Below are positions 36,054-44,540 of a stretch of 64,000 nucleotides of DNA, piece by piece. The notes under the pieces were generated by a model, which did no database searches, was not told the DNA's origin, and was given only the letters and a program-made list of their open reading frames with translations. The first letter of the stretch is position 1. The number at the start of each line of letters is the position of its first letter. Made by a program: the position numbers and the translations under genes. This stretch comes from Streptomyces sp. NBC_01264 (GTDB taxonomy: Bacteria; Actinomycetota; Actinomycetes; Streptomycetales; Streptomycetaceae), in contig NZ_JAPEOX010000001.1 in assembly GCF_026340675.1 (NCBI RefSeq), positions 1,736,001 through 1,800,000 on the forward strand, read 5' to 3'.

Positions 36054-37069
36054 CCGTCGTCCAGTTGCTGATCGGCCTGGCGACCCTGGTCGTCAACGCC
36101 TTCTTCGTCGGTGCGGAGTTCGCCATGATCTCCGTACGGCGCAGCCAGATCGAGCCGTACGCCGAGGAGGGCGACCGCAGGGCGCGGGCCGTGTTGTGGG
36201 GCCTGGAGCACGTGTCGGCCCTCATGGCGGCGGCCCAGCTGGGCATCACCCTGTGCACCCTGGTGCTGGGTGTGGTGGCCGAGCCGGCCATCGCCCATCT
36301 GCTGACCCCCGCGTTCGACTTCTTCGGGGTGCCGTCGGGGCTGACCCACGCGATCTCCTTCGTGGTGGCGCTGGCCCTGGCCACGTACCTGCACATGCTC
36401 TTCGGCGAGATGCTGCCGAAGAACGTGGCCCTGGCCGAGCCGGTGCGGACCGCCCTGCTGCTGGGTCCGCCGTTGGTGACCCTCACCCGGGGGCTCAGGC
36501 CGGTGATCTTCGCGATCAACGCCTTCGCCAACGCCCTGCTGCGCCTGCTGCGGGTGGAGGTCAAGGACGAGGTCGCGGCGACCTTCTCGGACGACGAGCT
36601 GGCCCGGATCGTCAAGGACTCCAGCGACGCGGGACTCATCGACGACCGCGCGAGCGAGCGCCTGCACGACGCCCTGGAACTGGGGCGGCGGCCGGTGACC
36701 GACGTGGTGCTGCCCGCGGACCGGGTGGTTCCGGCCCGCGAGGGCATCACACCGGCCGGCCTGGAGCGGTTGTCGGCCGAATCCGGGTACTCCCGGTTCC
36801 CGATGATCGACGCACAGGGCCGGATCCTGGGATACCTGCACGTCAAGGACGCGCTGGACGCGCCCGAGCGGGACGAGCCCTTCCCGGTCACCGCGCTGAG
36901 GCCGATCGCGCAGGTCCGGGCGGAGACGCCGCTGGACGACGTGCTGACGGCGATGCGGCGCAGCCGTACACACCTGGCGGCGGTGCTCGCTCCGGACGGG
37001 GTCATGACCGGCCTGGTCACGATGGAGGACGTGCTGCGGGAGCTGTTCGGCCGGCCGGCGGCGACGTAG
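36050..37069 (+). CDS. CNNM/CorC-type membrane protein, second copy
   Basis: 339 residues. DUF21 membrane domain (VGAEFAMISVRRSQIE; AAQLGITLCTLVLGVV; FGEMLPKNVALA) and a CBS pair (SRFPMIDAQG ... GYLHVKDAL ... GLVTMEDVLRELFG), but it lacks the C-terminal CorC domain of its neighbour. Start overlaps the previous stop (ATGA). The two may form a heteromer. Confidence 0.9.
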   Translation: MTVVQLLIGLATLVVNAFFVGAEFAMISVRRSQIEPYAEEGDRRARAVLWGLEHVSALMAAAQLGITLCTLVLGVVAEPAIAHLLTPAFDFFGVPSGLTHAISFVVALALATYLHMLFGEMLPKNVALAEPVRTALLLGPPLVTLTRGLRPVIFAINAFANALLRLLRVEVKDEVAATFSDDELARIVKDSSDAGLIDDRASERLHDALELGRRPVTDVVLPADRVVPAREGITPAGLERLSAESGYSRFPMIDAQGRILGYLHVKDALDAPERDEPFPVTALRPIAQVRAETPLDDVLTAMRRSRTHLAAVLAPDGVMTGLVTMEDVLRELFGRPAAT

Positions 37070-37135
37070 CGGCCGGAGCGTCGCCCGTCGCGCGCGGTAC
37101 CCCGGCCCCGTCCGCGGGGTGGGGGTACCGCGCGG

Positions 37136-37141
37136 TAGCAT
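37136..37141 (+). promoter_or_regulatory. candidate -10 box (TAGCAT), possible leaderless start
   Basis: TAGCAT ends 10 bases before the ATG of the SGNH hydrolase gene, so transcription may begin close to the start codon; no ribosome site is seen. Confidence 0.35.
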
Positions 37142-37151
37142 CGCTCCCGCC

Positions 37152-37943
37152 ATGGAGATGAATGTGCGTTACACCAGCTTCGTCGCGGTCGGCGACTCCT
37201 TCACCGAGGGCATGTCGGACCTGCTGCCCGACGGCTCCTACCGGGGCTGGGCCGATCTGCTCGCCGACCGCCTCGCCGCCCGCGAGCCGGGCTTCCGCTA
37301 CGCGAACCTCGCGGTCCGCGGCAAGCTGATCGGGCAGATCGCCGGGGAGCAGGCGCCCGCGGCCGCCAAGATGGGCGCCGATGTGGTGACCCTGGTCGGC
37401 GGCCTGAACGACACCCTGCGCCCCAAGGTGGACATGGGCCGGGTGCGTGGTCACCTCGAGGAGGCCGTCGGCCTGCTGGCGCCCTCCTGCGGGACGCTGG
37501 TCCTGATGCGCTCACCGGGCCGCAACGGCCCCGTGATGGAACGGTTCCGCCCGCGCATGGAGGAGCTCTTCGTCATCATCGAGGAGCTCGCCGCGCGGCA
37601 CGGCGCCCTCGTGGTCGACCTGTACGGGTCCGCCGCGCTCGGCGATCCGCGGATGTGGGACGTGGACCGGCTGCACCTGACGGCCGAAGGGCACCGCAGG
37701 GTCGCGGAGGCGGTCTGGCAGACCCTGGGCCTGCCGCCCGAGGCCGACTGGAACACCGAGCTGCCTCCCGCCGTCCCTCCGGGCTGGGCCGCGCGCCGCT
37801 CGCAGGACGTCAGCTTCGCCCGGCAGCACCTGCTCCCCTGGGTCGGCCGCCGCCTGACGGGCCGCTCCAGCGGGGACGGCCGGCCCGCCAAGCGCCCGGA
37901 ACTCCTGCCGTACGAGGCTCCGGCGGCCGACCGGCCCGCATAG
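37152..37943 (+). CDS. SGNH/GDSL hydrolase
   Basis: 263 residues. Block I with the nucleophile (VAVGDSFTEG), glycine and asparagine oxyanion residues (VTLVGGLNDTL), and the catalytic Asp-x-x-His (VDRLHLTAEGH) are intact. No signal peptide, so probably cytosolic. The C-terminal 60 residues are Pro/Arg-rich. Esterase or lipase activity on an unknown substrate. Confidence 0.85.
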   Translation: MEMNVRYTSFVAVGDSFTEGMSDLLPDGSYRGWADLLADRLAAREPGFRYANLAVRGKLIGQIAGEQAPAAAKMGADVVTLVGGLNDTLRPKVDMGRVRGHLEEAVGLLAPSCGTLVLMRSPGRNGPVMERFRPRMEELFVIIEELAARHGALVVDLYGSAALGDPRMWDVDRLHLTAEGHRRVAEAVWQTLGLPPEADWNTELPPAVPPGWAARRSQDVSFARQHLLPWVGRRLTGRSSGDGRPAKRPELLPYEAPAADRPA

Positions 37944-38048
37944 CCGACGGCGCCCGGGCGCACCGCCGCCCGCCCGCCCGGGCTCTCGTAGCAAGGCACA
38001 ATCCCGGCCGGGTCCCCTACCTGCGTAAACGCACAGCCAGGGCCCAAG

Positions 38049-38054
38049 TAGAAT
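38049..38054 (+). promoter_or_regulatory. -10 box of purB (TAGAAT), leaderless transcript likely
   Basis: A perfect actinomycete -10 (TAGRRT) ends 8 bases before the GTG of purB. The mRNA would start at or next to the start codon, which agrees with the absence of a ribosome site. Confidence 0.5.
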
Positions 38055-38062
38055 CCCTACAC

Positions 38063-39496
38063 GTGACTGCCAAGCCCCGCATCCCCAATGTCCTGGCCGG
38101 CCGCTACGCCTCCGCGGAGCTCGCCGTCCTGTGGTCCCCCGAGTACAAGGTGACGCTGGAGCGGCGGCTGTGGCTCGCCGTGCTCCGCGCCCAGAAGGAT
38201 CTCGGCATCGAGGTCCCCGACGAGGCCCTCGCCGACTACGAGCGCGTCCTGGAGACCGTCGACCTCGCTTCCATCGCCGAGCGCGAGAAGATCACCCGGC
38301 ACGACGTGAAGGCCCGGATCGAGGAGTTCAACGCCCTCGCCGGACACGAGCACGTCCACAAGGGCATGACCTCCCGCGACCTCACCGAGAACGTCGAGCA
38401 GCTCCAGATCCGGCTCTCGCTGGAACTGGTGCGGGACCGCACGGTCGCCGTCCTCGCCCGCCTCGGCAAGCTGGCCGGCGAGCACGCCGAGCTGGTCATG
38501 GCCGGCCGCTCCCACAACGTCGCCGCTCAGGCGACCACCCTGGGCAAGCGCTTCGCCACCGCCGCCGACGAGCTGCTGGTCGCGTACGGCCGCCTGGACG
38601 ACCTGCTCACCCGCTACCCGCTGCGCGGCATCAAGGGCCCGGTCGGCACCTCTCAGGACATGCTCGACCTGCTGGGCGGCGACGCCGCGAAGCTGGCCGA
38701 CCTCGAGCAGCGGATCGCGGCCCACCTCGGCTTCGGCCAGGCCTTCACCTCGGTCGGCCAGGTCTACCCGCGCTCGCTCGACTACGACGTGGTCACCGCC
38801 CTGGTGCAGCTGGCCGCCGCGCCCTCCTCCATCGCCAAGACGATCCGTCTGATGGCCGGTCACGAGCTGGTGACCGAGGGCTTCAAGCCCGGCCAGGTCG
38901 GCTCCTCCGCGATGCCGCACAAGATGAACACCCGCTCCTGCGAGCGCGTGAACGGCCTGATGGTCATCCTGCGCGGTTACGCCTCGATGACCGGCGAGCT
39001 GGCCGGCGACCAGTGGAACGAGGGCGACGTCTCCTGCTCCGTGGTCCGCCGGGTCGCGCTGCCCGACGCGTTCTTCGCTCTCGACGGCCTGATGGAGACC
39101 TTCCTGACGGTCCTGGACGAGTTCGGCGCCTTCCCCGCCGTCGTGGCCCGCGAACTGGACCGCTACCTCCCCTTCCTCGCCACCACCAAGGTCCTGATGG
39201 GCGCCGTGCGGGCCGGGGTCGGCCGCGAGTCCGCCCACGAGGTCATCAAGGAGCACGCGGTGGCCTCCGCCCTCGCCATGCGCGAGCAGGGTGCCGAGCG
39301 CAACGAGCTGCTGGACAAGCTGGCCGCCGACGAGCGCATGCCGCTGGACCGGGCCCAGCTGGACGCCCTGATGGCCGACAAGCTGTCCTTCACCGGCGCG
39401 GCGGGCGACCAGGTCGCCGCGGTGGTCTCGCGCATCGAGGAGATCACCAAGGAGCACCCCGAGGCCGCGGGCTACACCCCCGGGTCGATCCTCTGA
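38063..39496 (+). CDS. purB: adenylosuccinate lyase
   Basis: 477 residues. Acts twice in purine synthesis (SAICAR to AICAR; adenylosuccinate to AMP). Signature GSSAMPHKMN, EHVHKGMTSRDL (general acid region), KGPVGTSQDML and the ERNELLD C-terminus are seen. GTG start without a ribosome site but with a -10 box just upstream. mug overlaps its stop. Confidence 0.94.
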   Translation: MTAKPRIPNVLAGRYASAELAVLWSPEYKVTLERRLWLAVLRAQKDLGIEVPDEALADYERVLETVDLASIAEREKITRHDVKARIEEFNALAGHEHVHKGMTSRDLTENVEQLQIRLSLELVRDRTVAVLARLGKLAGEHAELVMAGRSHNVAAQATTLGKRFATAADELLVAYGRLDDLLTRYPLRGIKGPVGTSQDMLDLLGGDAAKLADLEQRIAAHLGFGQAFTSVGQVYPRSLDYDVVTALVQLAAAPSSIAKTIRLMAGHELVTEGFKPGQVGSSAMPHKMNTRSCERVNGLMVILRGYASMTGELAGDQWNEGDVSCSVVRRVALPDAFFALDGLMETFLTVLDEFGAFPAVVARELDRYLPFLATTKVLMGAVRAGVGRESAHEVIKEHAVASALAMREQGAERNELLDKLAADERMPLDRAQLDALMADKLSFTGAAGDQVAAVVSRIEEITKEHPEAAGYTPGSIL

Positions 39497-40053
39497 CCCC
39501 CGACGAGCTGAACGCCGCCCGTGACCGCGTCCTCCCGGACGTGGTCGCGGGCGGTCTTCGTGTCCTCTTCTGCGGCATCAACCCGGGCCTCCTCTCCGCC
39601 GCGACGGGCCACCACTTCGCCCGCCCGGGCAACCGCTTCTGGCCGGTCCTCCACATGTCGGGCTTCACCCCGCGTCTCCTCTCCCCCGCCGAGCAGGAGG
39701 AGTTGCTGACGTACCGCCTCGGCATCACGAACGTCGTGGCCCGCACCACGGCCCGCGCGGACGAGCTGAGCGCCGAGGAGCTGCGCGAGGGAGGCCGCGT
39801 CCTGACGGCCAAGGTGGAACTCCTGCGCCCCCAGTGGCTGGCCGTGGTCGGGGTCACCGCCTACCGCACCGCCTTCGGCGAGCGGAAGGCCCTGATCGGC
39901 CCCCAGGACCGCACCATCGGCGCCACCCGAATCTGGGCCCTGCCCAACCCCAGCGGTCTCAACGCCCACTGGACCGCCGCCTCGATGGCCCAGGAGTACG
40001 GCCGCCTCCGCACGGCCGCGGAGTCCGCCGGTCCGGCCGGCGCCGCTCCGTAG
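39493..40053 (+). CDS. mug: G/U mismatch-specific uracil-DNA glycosylase
   Basis: 186 residues. Removes uracil or thymine from G mismatches. Motif 1 GINPGL, GHHFARPGNRFWP, and motif 2 NPSGLNAH are intact. The conserved start TPDELNAARDRV lies upstream of the first GTG (39541), and the only plausible codon before it is CTG at 39493, which overlaps the purB stop as CTGA. I take that as the start. Confidence 0.85.
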   Translation: MTPDELNAARDRVLPDVVAGGLRVLFCGINPGLLSAATGHHFARPGNRFWPVLHMSGFTPRLLSPAEQEELLTYRLGITNVVARTTARADELSAEELREGGRVLTAKVELLRPQWLAVVGVTAYRTAFGERKALIGPQDRTIGATRIWALPNPSGLNAHWTAASMAQEYGRLRTAAESAGPAGAAP

Positions 40054-40080
40054 GACGCCCGCTGCCGTGGGACGGGCCCC

Positions 40081-40086
40081 TATCAT
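40081..40086 (+). promoter_or_regulatory. candidate -10 box (TATCAT), leaderless start likely
   Basis: TATCAT ends 6 bases before the ATG of the HAD gene. A transcript would begin at about the A of ATG. Confidence 0.4.
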
Positions 40087-40092
40087 CCGGGG

Positions 40093-40746
40093 ATGATCAT
40101 CAAGCCGATCGAACTCGTGATCTTCGACTGCGACGGGGTCCTCGTCGACAGCGAACGGATAGCCGCCCGCGTCCAAGTCGCCCTGGGCGCCGAGCTGGGC
40201 TGGCCGCTCACCGAGGCGGAGGTCGTCGAACGGTTCATCGGGCGCTCCTCCGTCTCCATCCGTGAGCAGGTCACCGACCGGCTCGGCCCCGAGGTCGCCG
40301 CCCACTGGTGGGACCGGTTCGAGGAACTCCACCGAGAGGCGGTGGACTCGGGGCTGTCCCCCGTGGAGGGGCTGCCCCAGGCGCTCGACGCGATCGACCT
40401 GCCGACCTGTGTCGCCTCCAGCGGCTCGCACGAGAAGATGCGCCACACCCTCGGCCGCACCGGCCTCTACGAGCGCTTCGCCGGCCGTATCCACAGCGCC
40501 TCCGAAGTCTCCCGCGGCAAGCCCGCCCCGGACCTCTTCCTGTACGCCGCCCGGCGGATGGGCGTGGATCCCGCCGCTTGCGCGGTCGTCGAGGACAGCC
40601 GTCCCGGCGTCCAGGCGGCCCGCGCCGCCGGAATGCGGTCCTTCGGCTACGCCGACGGGCTGACCTCCGCCGATCAGCTCGAAGGCCCGGGCACCGTCGT
40701 CTTCGACGACATGCGCCGACTCCCCGGCCTCCTCGCCGGCCACTGA
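40093..40746 (+). CDS. HAD-superfamily phosphatase (subfamily IA)
   Basis: 217 residues. Motif I FDCDGVLVDSE with nucleophile and acid aspartates, motif II SSGSHEKM, motif III GKPAPDLFL and motif IV VVEDSRPGVQAA are intact, with a helical cap after motif I. This arrangement fits beta-phosphoglucomutase/phosphoglycolate-phosphatase-like enzymes (YieH-type). Confidence 0.88.
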   Translation: MIIKPIELVIFDCDGVLVDSERIAARVQVALGAELGWPLTEAEVVERFIGRSSVSIREQVTDRLGPEVAAHWWDRFEELHREAVDSGLSPVEGLPQALDAIDLPTCVASSGSHEKMRHTLGRTGLYERFAGRIHSASEVSRGKPAPDLFLYAARRMGVDPAACAVVEDSRPGVQAARAAGMRSFGYADGLTSADQLEGPGTVVFDDMRRLPGLLAGH

Positions 40747-40764
40747 CCCCGCCGGGTGGCGGGG
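40747..40764. terminator. bidirectional terminator hairpin
   Basis: CCCCGCC-GGGT-GGCGGGG directly after the HAD stop and before the convergent ABC permease gene. Confidence 0.7.
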
Positions 40765-40783
40765 CCCCGTGACCGCTCCGGCG

Positions 40784-41533
40784 TCAGGCGTCCCGCCGCC
40801 GGACCGCCAGCCAGCCGCCGCCCACCGCGAGCAGCGCCCACAGGACCGTGACCCCGAGCCCGGCCCAGGGGGCGAGGCCCACCGAGGTGTCCAGCCGCAT
40901 CATCATCTGGCCCGCACGGTCCGGGAAGTACTGGGCGATGCCCCCGGCCTTCGCCGCGAAGACGAACGACACGATCAGCGTGAAGGGTATGAGCAGGCTC
41001 AGGACGGCCGTCGCGCTGCGCAGCACCGCCGTCAGCCCGGCGGCCAGCAGGGCCATGAGCGCGAGGTACGCACCGCAGCCGAAGACGGCACGGTAGGTGC
41101 CCGGGCTCCCCAGCTCCAGGGTGTAGGGGCCCATGAACGCCTGTCCGCCGAGGAAGGTGGCCAGTCCGGTGAGCTGACCCACCAGGAAGGCGAGCCCGCC
41201 GATCACGGCCATCTTCGAGAGGTAGAGCCGCGCCCGGTTCGGTACCGCCGCGAGCGACGTGCGCAGGGCGCCGTTGTGGAACTCGGACGACAACGCGGTC
41301 GCGCCGAAGGCGAAGGCGGCTATCTGGCCGAAGTTGAGGCCGTAGAAGGCCGCGAGGAGCGGATCGTCCCCCATGCTGCCGGCCTCCGCGTCGCCGATCA
41401 GCGCGGCCGTCAGCGTCTGGATCCCCGCCGTCGCTCCGAAGATGGCCAGCAGCGCCCCGAAGGCGCCGCGCAGGGACCGTATCTTGATCCATTCCGAGTG
41501 CAGGACGGGGACGGTGGGCAGAGCGGTGCTCAT
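40784..41533 (-). CDS. ABC-2 type exporter permease
   Basis: 249 residues with six hydrophobic segments. Begins HSEWIKIRSLRGAFGALL, a typical start of this class, and contains ALSSEFHNGALRTSLAAVPNR, the conserved region near helix two. ATG with AAGGAGG eight bases upstream. Partner of the ATPase upstream; probably exports a drug or peptide under control of the divergent two-component system. Confidence 0.9.
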   Translation of the reverse strand: MSTALPTVPVLHSEWIKIRSLRGAFGALLAIFGATAGIQTLTAALIGDAEAGSMGDDPLLAAFYGLNFGQIAAFAFGATALSSEFHNGALRTSLAAVPNRARLYLSKMAVIGGLAFLVGQLTGLATFLGGQAFMGPYTLELGSPGTYRAVFGCGAYLALMALLAAGLTAVLRSATAVLSLLIPFTLIVSFVFAAKAGGIAQYFPDRAGQMMMRLDTSVGLAPWAGLGVTVLWALLAVGGGWLAVRRRDA

Positions 41534-41559
41534 GGGGAAGCCTCCTTGAAAGGGACGGG

Positions 41560-42471
41560 TCAGCGGGTGGCGGCGAACTGGGCGCTGTCCGCGGTGAGAT
41601 CGAGGTAGGCCCGCTCCAGCGAGGCCCGCTCGTCGATCAGTTCCAGCATCGGGATGCCTTCGCGGGCTGCGATGACACCGAGCTGCTCGGCCTGTATGCC
41701 GTCCACGGTCCACCGCCCGCCCTCGGCGGTGACCAGTTCGAAGTCGTCCCGGGCCAGGGTGGCCCGGAGCCGGACGGGGTCCGTGGTGCGCAGCCGCACC
41801 CTCGGGGTGCTGCGGGAGTCGATGAACTCCTCCACGGAGGTGTCGGCCAGCAGCCTGCCCTGCCCGAGGACGATCAGGTGGTCGGCGAGGGCGGCGGTCT
41901 CGGTCATCAGATGGCTGGAGACGAGGACGGTGCGGCCCTCGGCGGCCAGGCCGCGCATGAGCTCGCGGATCCAGATGATGCCCTCGGGGTCGAGGCCGTT
42001 GGTGGGCTCGTCCAGGAGCAGCACTTCGGGGTCTCCGAGCAGCGCTGCCGCTATGCCGAGGCGCTGGCGCATGCCCAGGGAGAAGGTCTTGATCCGCCGC
42101 TTGGCCGCCGAGGCGATTCCGGACTGCTCCAGGACCGCCTCCACCCGGCTCGCCGGGATGCGGTTGGCGGCGGCGAGGAAGCGCAGGTGGTCCCGGGCCG
42201 TGCGGCCGCCATGCGCCGACTGTGCGTCCAGCAGGGCCCCGACCTGGTGCAGGGGGTCGGGGAGTTCGGTGTACCGCCGGCCCCCGATCGTGGCCGTACC
42301 GGAGGTGATCCGGTCCAGGCCCAGCAGCAGCCTCATCGTGGTCGACTTCCCGGCCCCGTTGGGTCCGAGGAAGCCGGTGACACGGCCGGGCATGACATCG
42401 AAGGTGAGGTGGTCCACGGCCCGGGTACGGCCGAACTCCTTGGTCAGTTCTCGGATCTCGATGCTGTTCAT
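41560..42471 (-). CDS. ABC exporter ATPase
   Basis: 303 residues. Walker A GPNGAGKST, signature SLGMRQRLGIA (a common variant of LSGGQ), Walker B LLLDEPTNGLD, H-loop SSHLMTE. C-terminal extension of about 80 residues as in bacitracin- or DrrA-type exporters. 26 bases before the permease. Confidence 0.93.
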   Translation of the reverse strand: MNSIEIRELTKEFGRTRAVDHLTFDVMPGRVTGFLGPNGAGKSTTMRLLLGLDRITSGTATIGGRRYTELPDPLHQVGALLDAQSAHGGRTARDHLRFLAAANRIPASRVEAVLEQSGIASAAKRRIKTFSLGMRQRLGIAAALLGDPEVLLLDEPTNGLDPEGIIWIRELMRGLAAEGRTVLVSSHLMTETAALADHLIVLGQGRLLADTSVEEFIDSRSTPRVRLRTTDPVRLRATLARDDFELVTAEGGRWTVDGIQAEQLGVIAAREGIPMLELIDERASLERAYLDLTADSAQFAATR

Positions 42472-42527
42472 GTCTCAAGGTTCGCCGCCGGCCCCACCCC
42501 TCTTCCTCCCCCATGCGAGGGTTCCTT

Positions 42528-42545
42528 CTCCCCCACGTGGGGGAG
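42528..42545. promoter_or_regulatory. 18-bp palindrome between exporter and kinase genes
   Basis: CTCCCCCACGTGGGGGAG is a perfect palindrome in the 108-bp divergent region. A half site CTCCCCCATG lies 22 bp upstream (42505-42514). A good candidate for binding by the response regulator encoded downstream. Confidence 0.55.
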
Positions 42546-42579
42546 GAGCCGCACCGCCCCGAACTGCGACGATGTGGGG

Positions 42580-43773
42580 ATGCACCGACTGTTCCGCGCC
42601 GCGCTGCGCCCCGTGACCTACTCGCGCTGGGTGCATCTGTGCGTGCCCATCCTGATGTTGGCCGTCTGGATGTTCATCGAGCCCGCGGCTCCGTGGGTAC
42701 CGCTCGTCCTCGTCATACCGATGGGGCTGCTGCCCTGGATGCGGGTGGCCGAGGGGCTCCAGGCGCAGTTCCTCCTCACCCCCGCCGAGCGCAACGCCCG
42801 GGGCGCGGCGGAGGCCGAGGAGAACAGCTTCAGCACCGTCGGGTCCCGGACGTGGAGCGACCGCTGGCGGACCCTGCTGTGGCTGGAGATACGACTCGTT
42901 GTCTCCCTGGCCACGATGATGGCCACGGTGTGGCTGCCGATGCTGACGGTCCAACTGATCACGGCCGGACTCGGCCGCAGGGTCACCGAGGACAATCTGA
43001 TACCGCCCGGATTCCCGTCCTGGGCGGCCTGGCTACTGGCTCCGCTGCCGCCGGTCCTCCTGATCGTCCTCGTGGTCCTGCTCGGCGACATGATCACGGC
43101 CATCGCCCGCCGGCTGCTGGGGCCCTCGGCCGCGGAGCGGCTCACCGCCCTGGAGGTGCGGACCGAGCAGCTGCTGGAGCGCACCCGCATCGCGCGGGAG
43201 CTGCACGACTCCATCGGCCACGCGCTGACCGTGGCCGTCGTCCAGGCGGGGGCGGCGCGGGCGGCGGGCGATCCGGAGTTCACGGACCGCGCGCTGAGCG
43301 CGATCGAGGAGACGGGCCGGGCCGCTCTGGAGGACCTGGACCGGGTGCTGCGCGTCCTGCGCGAGTCCGGTCAGCGGCCGTCCCAGCGGCCGACCCTGGT
43401 GGAGGCGGACCGGCTGTTCGAGTCCGCGCGCGCCTCCGGCGCGGCCGTCGACGCGCAACTGGTCGGCCCCCTCGACCAGTTGCCGGACCCGGTGAGCCAG
43501 GAGGGGTACCGGATCCTGCAGGAGGCGCTGACCAATGTGCTGCGGCACTGCGGCCCCGTACCGGTACGGGTGAGGATCGGCATGGTCTCCGACCGGCTGG
43601 ACCTGGAGGTGACCAATCCGCTGCCGGACCGGCCTTCCGTCATCACCGGCGGCGGCACCGGACTGCGCGGGATGCGGGAGCGGGCCGCACTCCTCGGCGG
43701 GAACACCGAGACCGGTCCGTACAAGGGGGGTTGGAGGGTGCGCACGCGGCTGCCGCTGGAGCGAATACGCTGA
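42580..43773 (+). CDS. sensor histidine kinase, NarL-type (HisKA_3)
   Basis: 397 residues. Four to five N-terminal helices in two groups (residues ~18-55 and ~105-175) and little extracellular domain, so it may sense within the membrane, as kinases tied to drug exporters do. H box TRIARELHDSIGHAL, N box EALTNVLRH, G box GGGTGLRGMRERA. The ATG has TGTGGGG directly before it; a GTG two codons up is possible. Confidence 0.9.
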   Translation: MHRLFRAALRPVTYSRWVHLCVPILMLAVWMFIEPAAPWVPLVLVIPMGLLPWMRVAEGLQAQFLLTPAERNARGAAEAEENSFSTVGSRTWSDRWRTLLWLEIRLVVSLATMMATVWLPMLTVQLITAGLGRRVTEDNLIPPGFPSWAAWLLAPLPPVLLIVLVVLLGDMITAIARRLLGPSAAERLTALEVRTEQLLERTRIARELHDSIGHALTVAVVQAGAARAAGDPEFTDRALSAIEETGRAALEDLDRVLRVLRESGQRPSQRPTLVEADRLFESARASGAAVDAQLVGPLDQLPDPVSQEGYRILQEALTNVLRHCGPVPVRVRIGMVSDRLDLEVTNPLPDRPSVITGGGTGLRGMRERAALLGGNTETGPYKGGWRVRTRLPLERIR

Positions 43774-43777
43774 CCGG

Positions 43778-44428
43778 ATGCCGGTTACCGTACTGCTCGT
43801 CGACGACGAACCCCTGGTGCGCGCGGGTCTGCGCGCCGTCCTGGACGCCCAGCCCGACATCGAGGTGATCGGCGAGGCCGCCGACGGAGCCGCGGTGGTC
43901 CCGCTCGTGCGGCAACTGCGCCCCGACGTCGTGGCGATGGACGTGCGGATGCCGCTGCTCGACGGGATCGAGGCGACCCGGGCGGTCCTGCGGAGCGTGG
44001 ACTCGCCTCCCAAGATCCTCGTGGTCACCACCTTCGAGAACGACGAGTACGTCTACCAGGCGCTGCGGGCCGGCGCGGACGGGTTCCTGCTGAAGCGGGC
44101 CCGGCCGTCGGAGATCGTGCACGCGGTCCGGCTGGTGGCGGAGGGCGAGACCCTGCTCTTCCCCCAGGCGGTCCGCTCGCTGGCCGCCGAGTACGGCAAC
44201 CGGCAGGCGCGGACGGCGCTGGAGCGGGCGGCGCTGACGGAGCGCGAGGAGGCCGTGCTCCGGCTGATGGCGAAGGGGCTGACCAACATCGAGATCGCCC
44301 GTGAGCTGATCGTGGGCACGGAGACGGTGAAGTCCCACGTCAGCGCGATCCTGGCGAAGCTGGGGGCACGGGACCGGACCCAGGCGGTGATCACCGCGTA
44401 CGAATCCGGGTTCGTCGCTCCCGCGTGA
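43778..44428 (+). CDS. response regulator, NarL/FixJ family
   Basis: 216 residues. Receiver domain with acidic pocket LVDDEPL, phospho-aspartate in VVAMDVRMP, conserved T/S and K (VVTTF; LLKRA), then LuxR-type HTH (LTEREEAVLRLMAKGLTNIEIARELIVGTETVKSHV). Starts four bases after the kinase gene. Likely regulates the divergent exporter. Confidence 0.93.
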   Translation: MPVTVLLVDDEPLVRAGLRAVLDAQPDIEVIGEAADGAAVVPLVRQLRPDVVAMDVRMPLLDGIEATRAVLRSVDSPPKILVVTTFENDEYVYQALRAGADGFLLKRARPSEIVHAVRLVAEGETLLFPQAVRSLAAEYGNRQARTALERAALTEREEAVLRLMAKGLTNIEIARELIVGTETVKSHVSAILAKLGARDRTQAVITAYESGFVAPA

Positions 44429-44540
44429 CCGGCCCCCGAGGGGAAGGGCGGATTCCGGCCGATGGGGGGCCGCTTCTCGCCGCCGCGGCCGGTGCGCAGT
44501 ACGATCCGGCTGACAAGCTCGCTCGCTGGGAGGACACACG

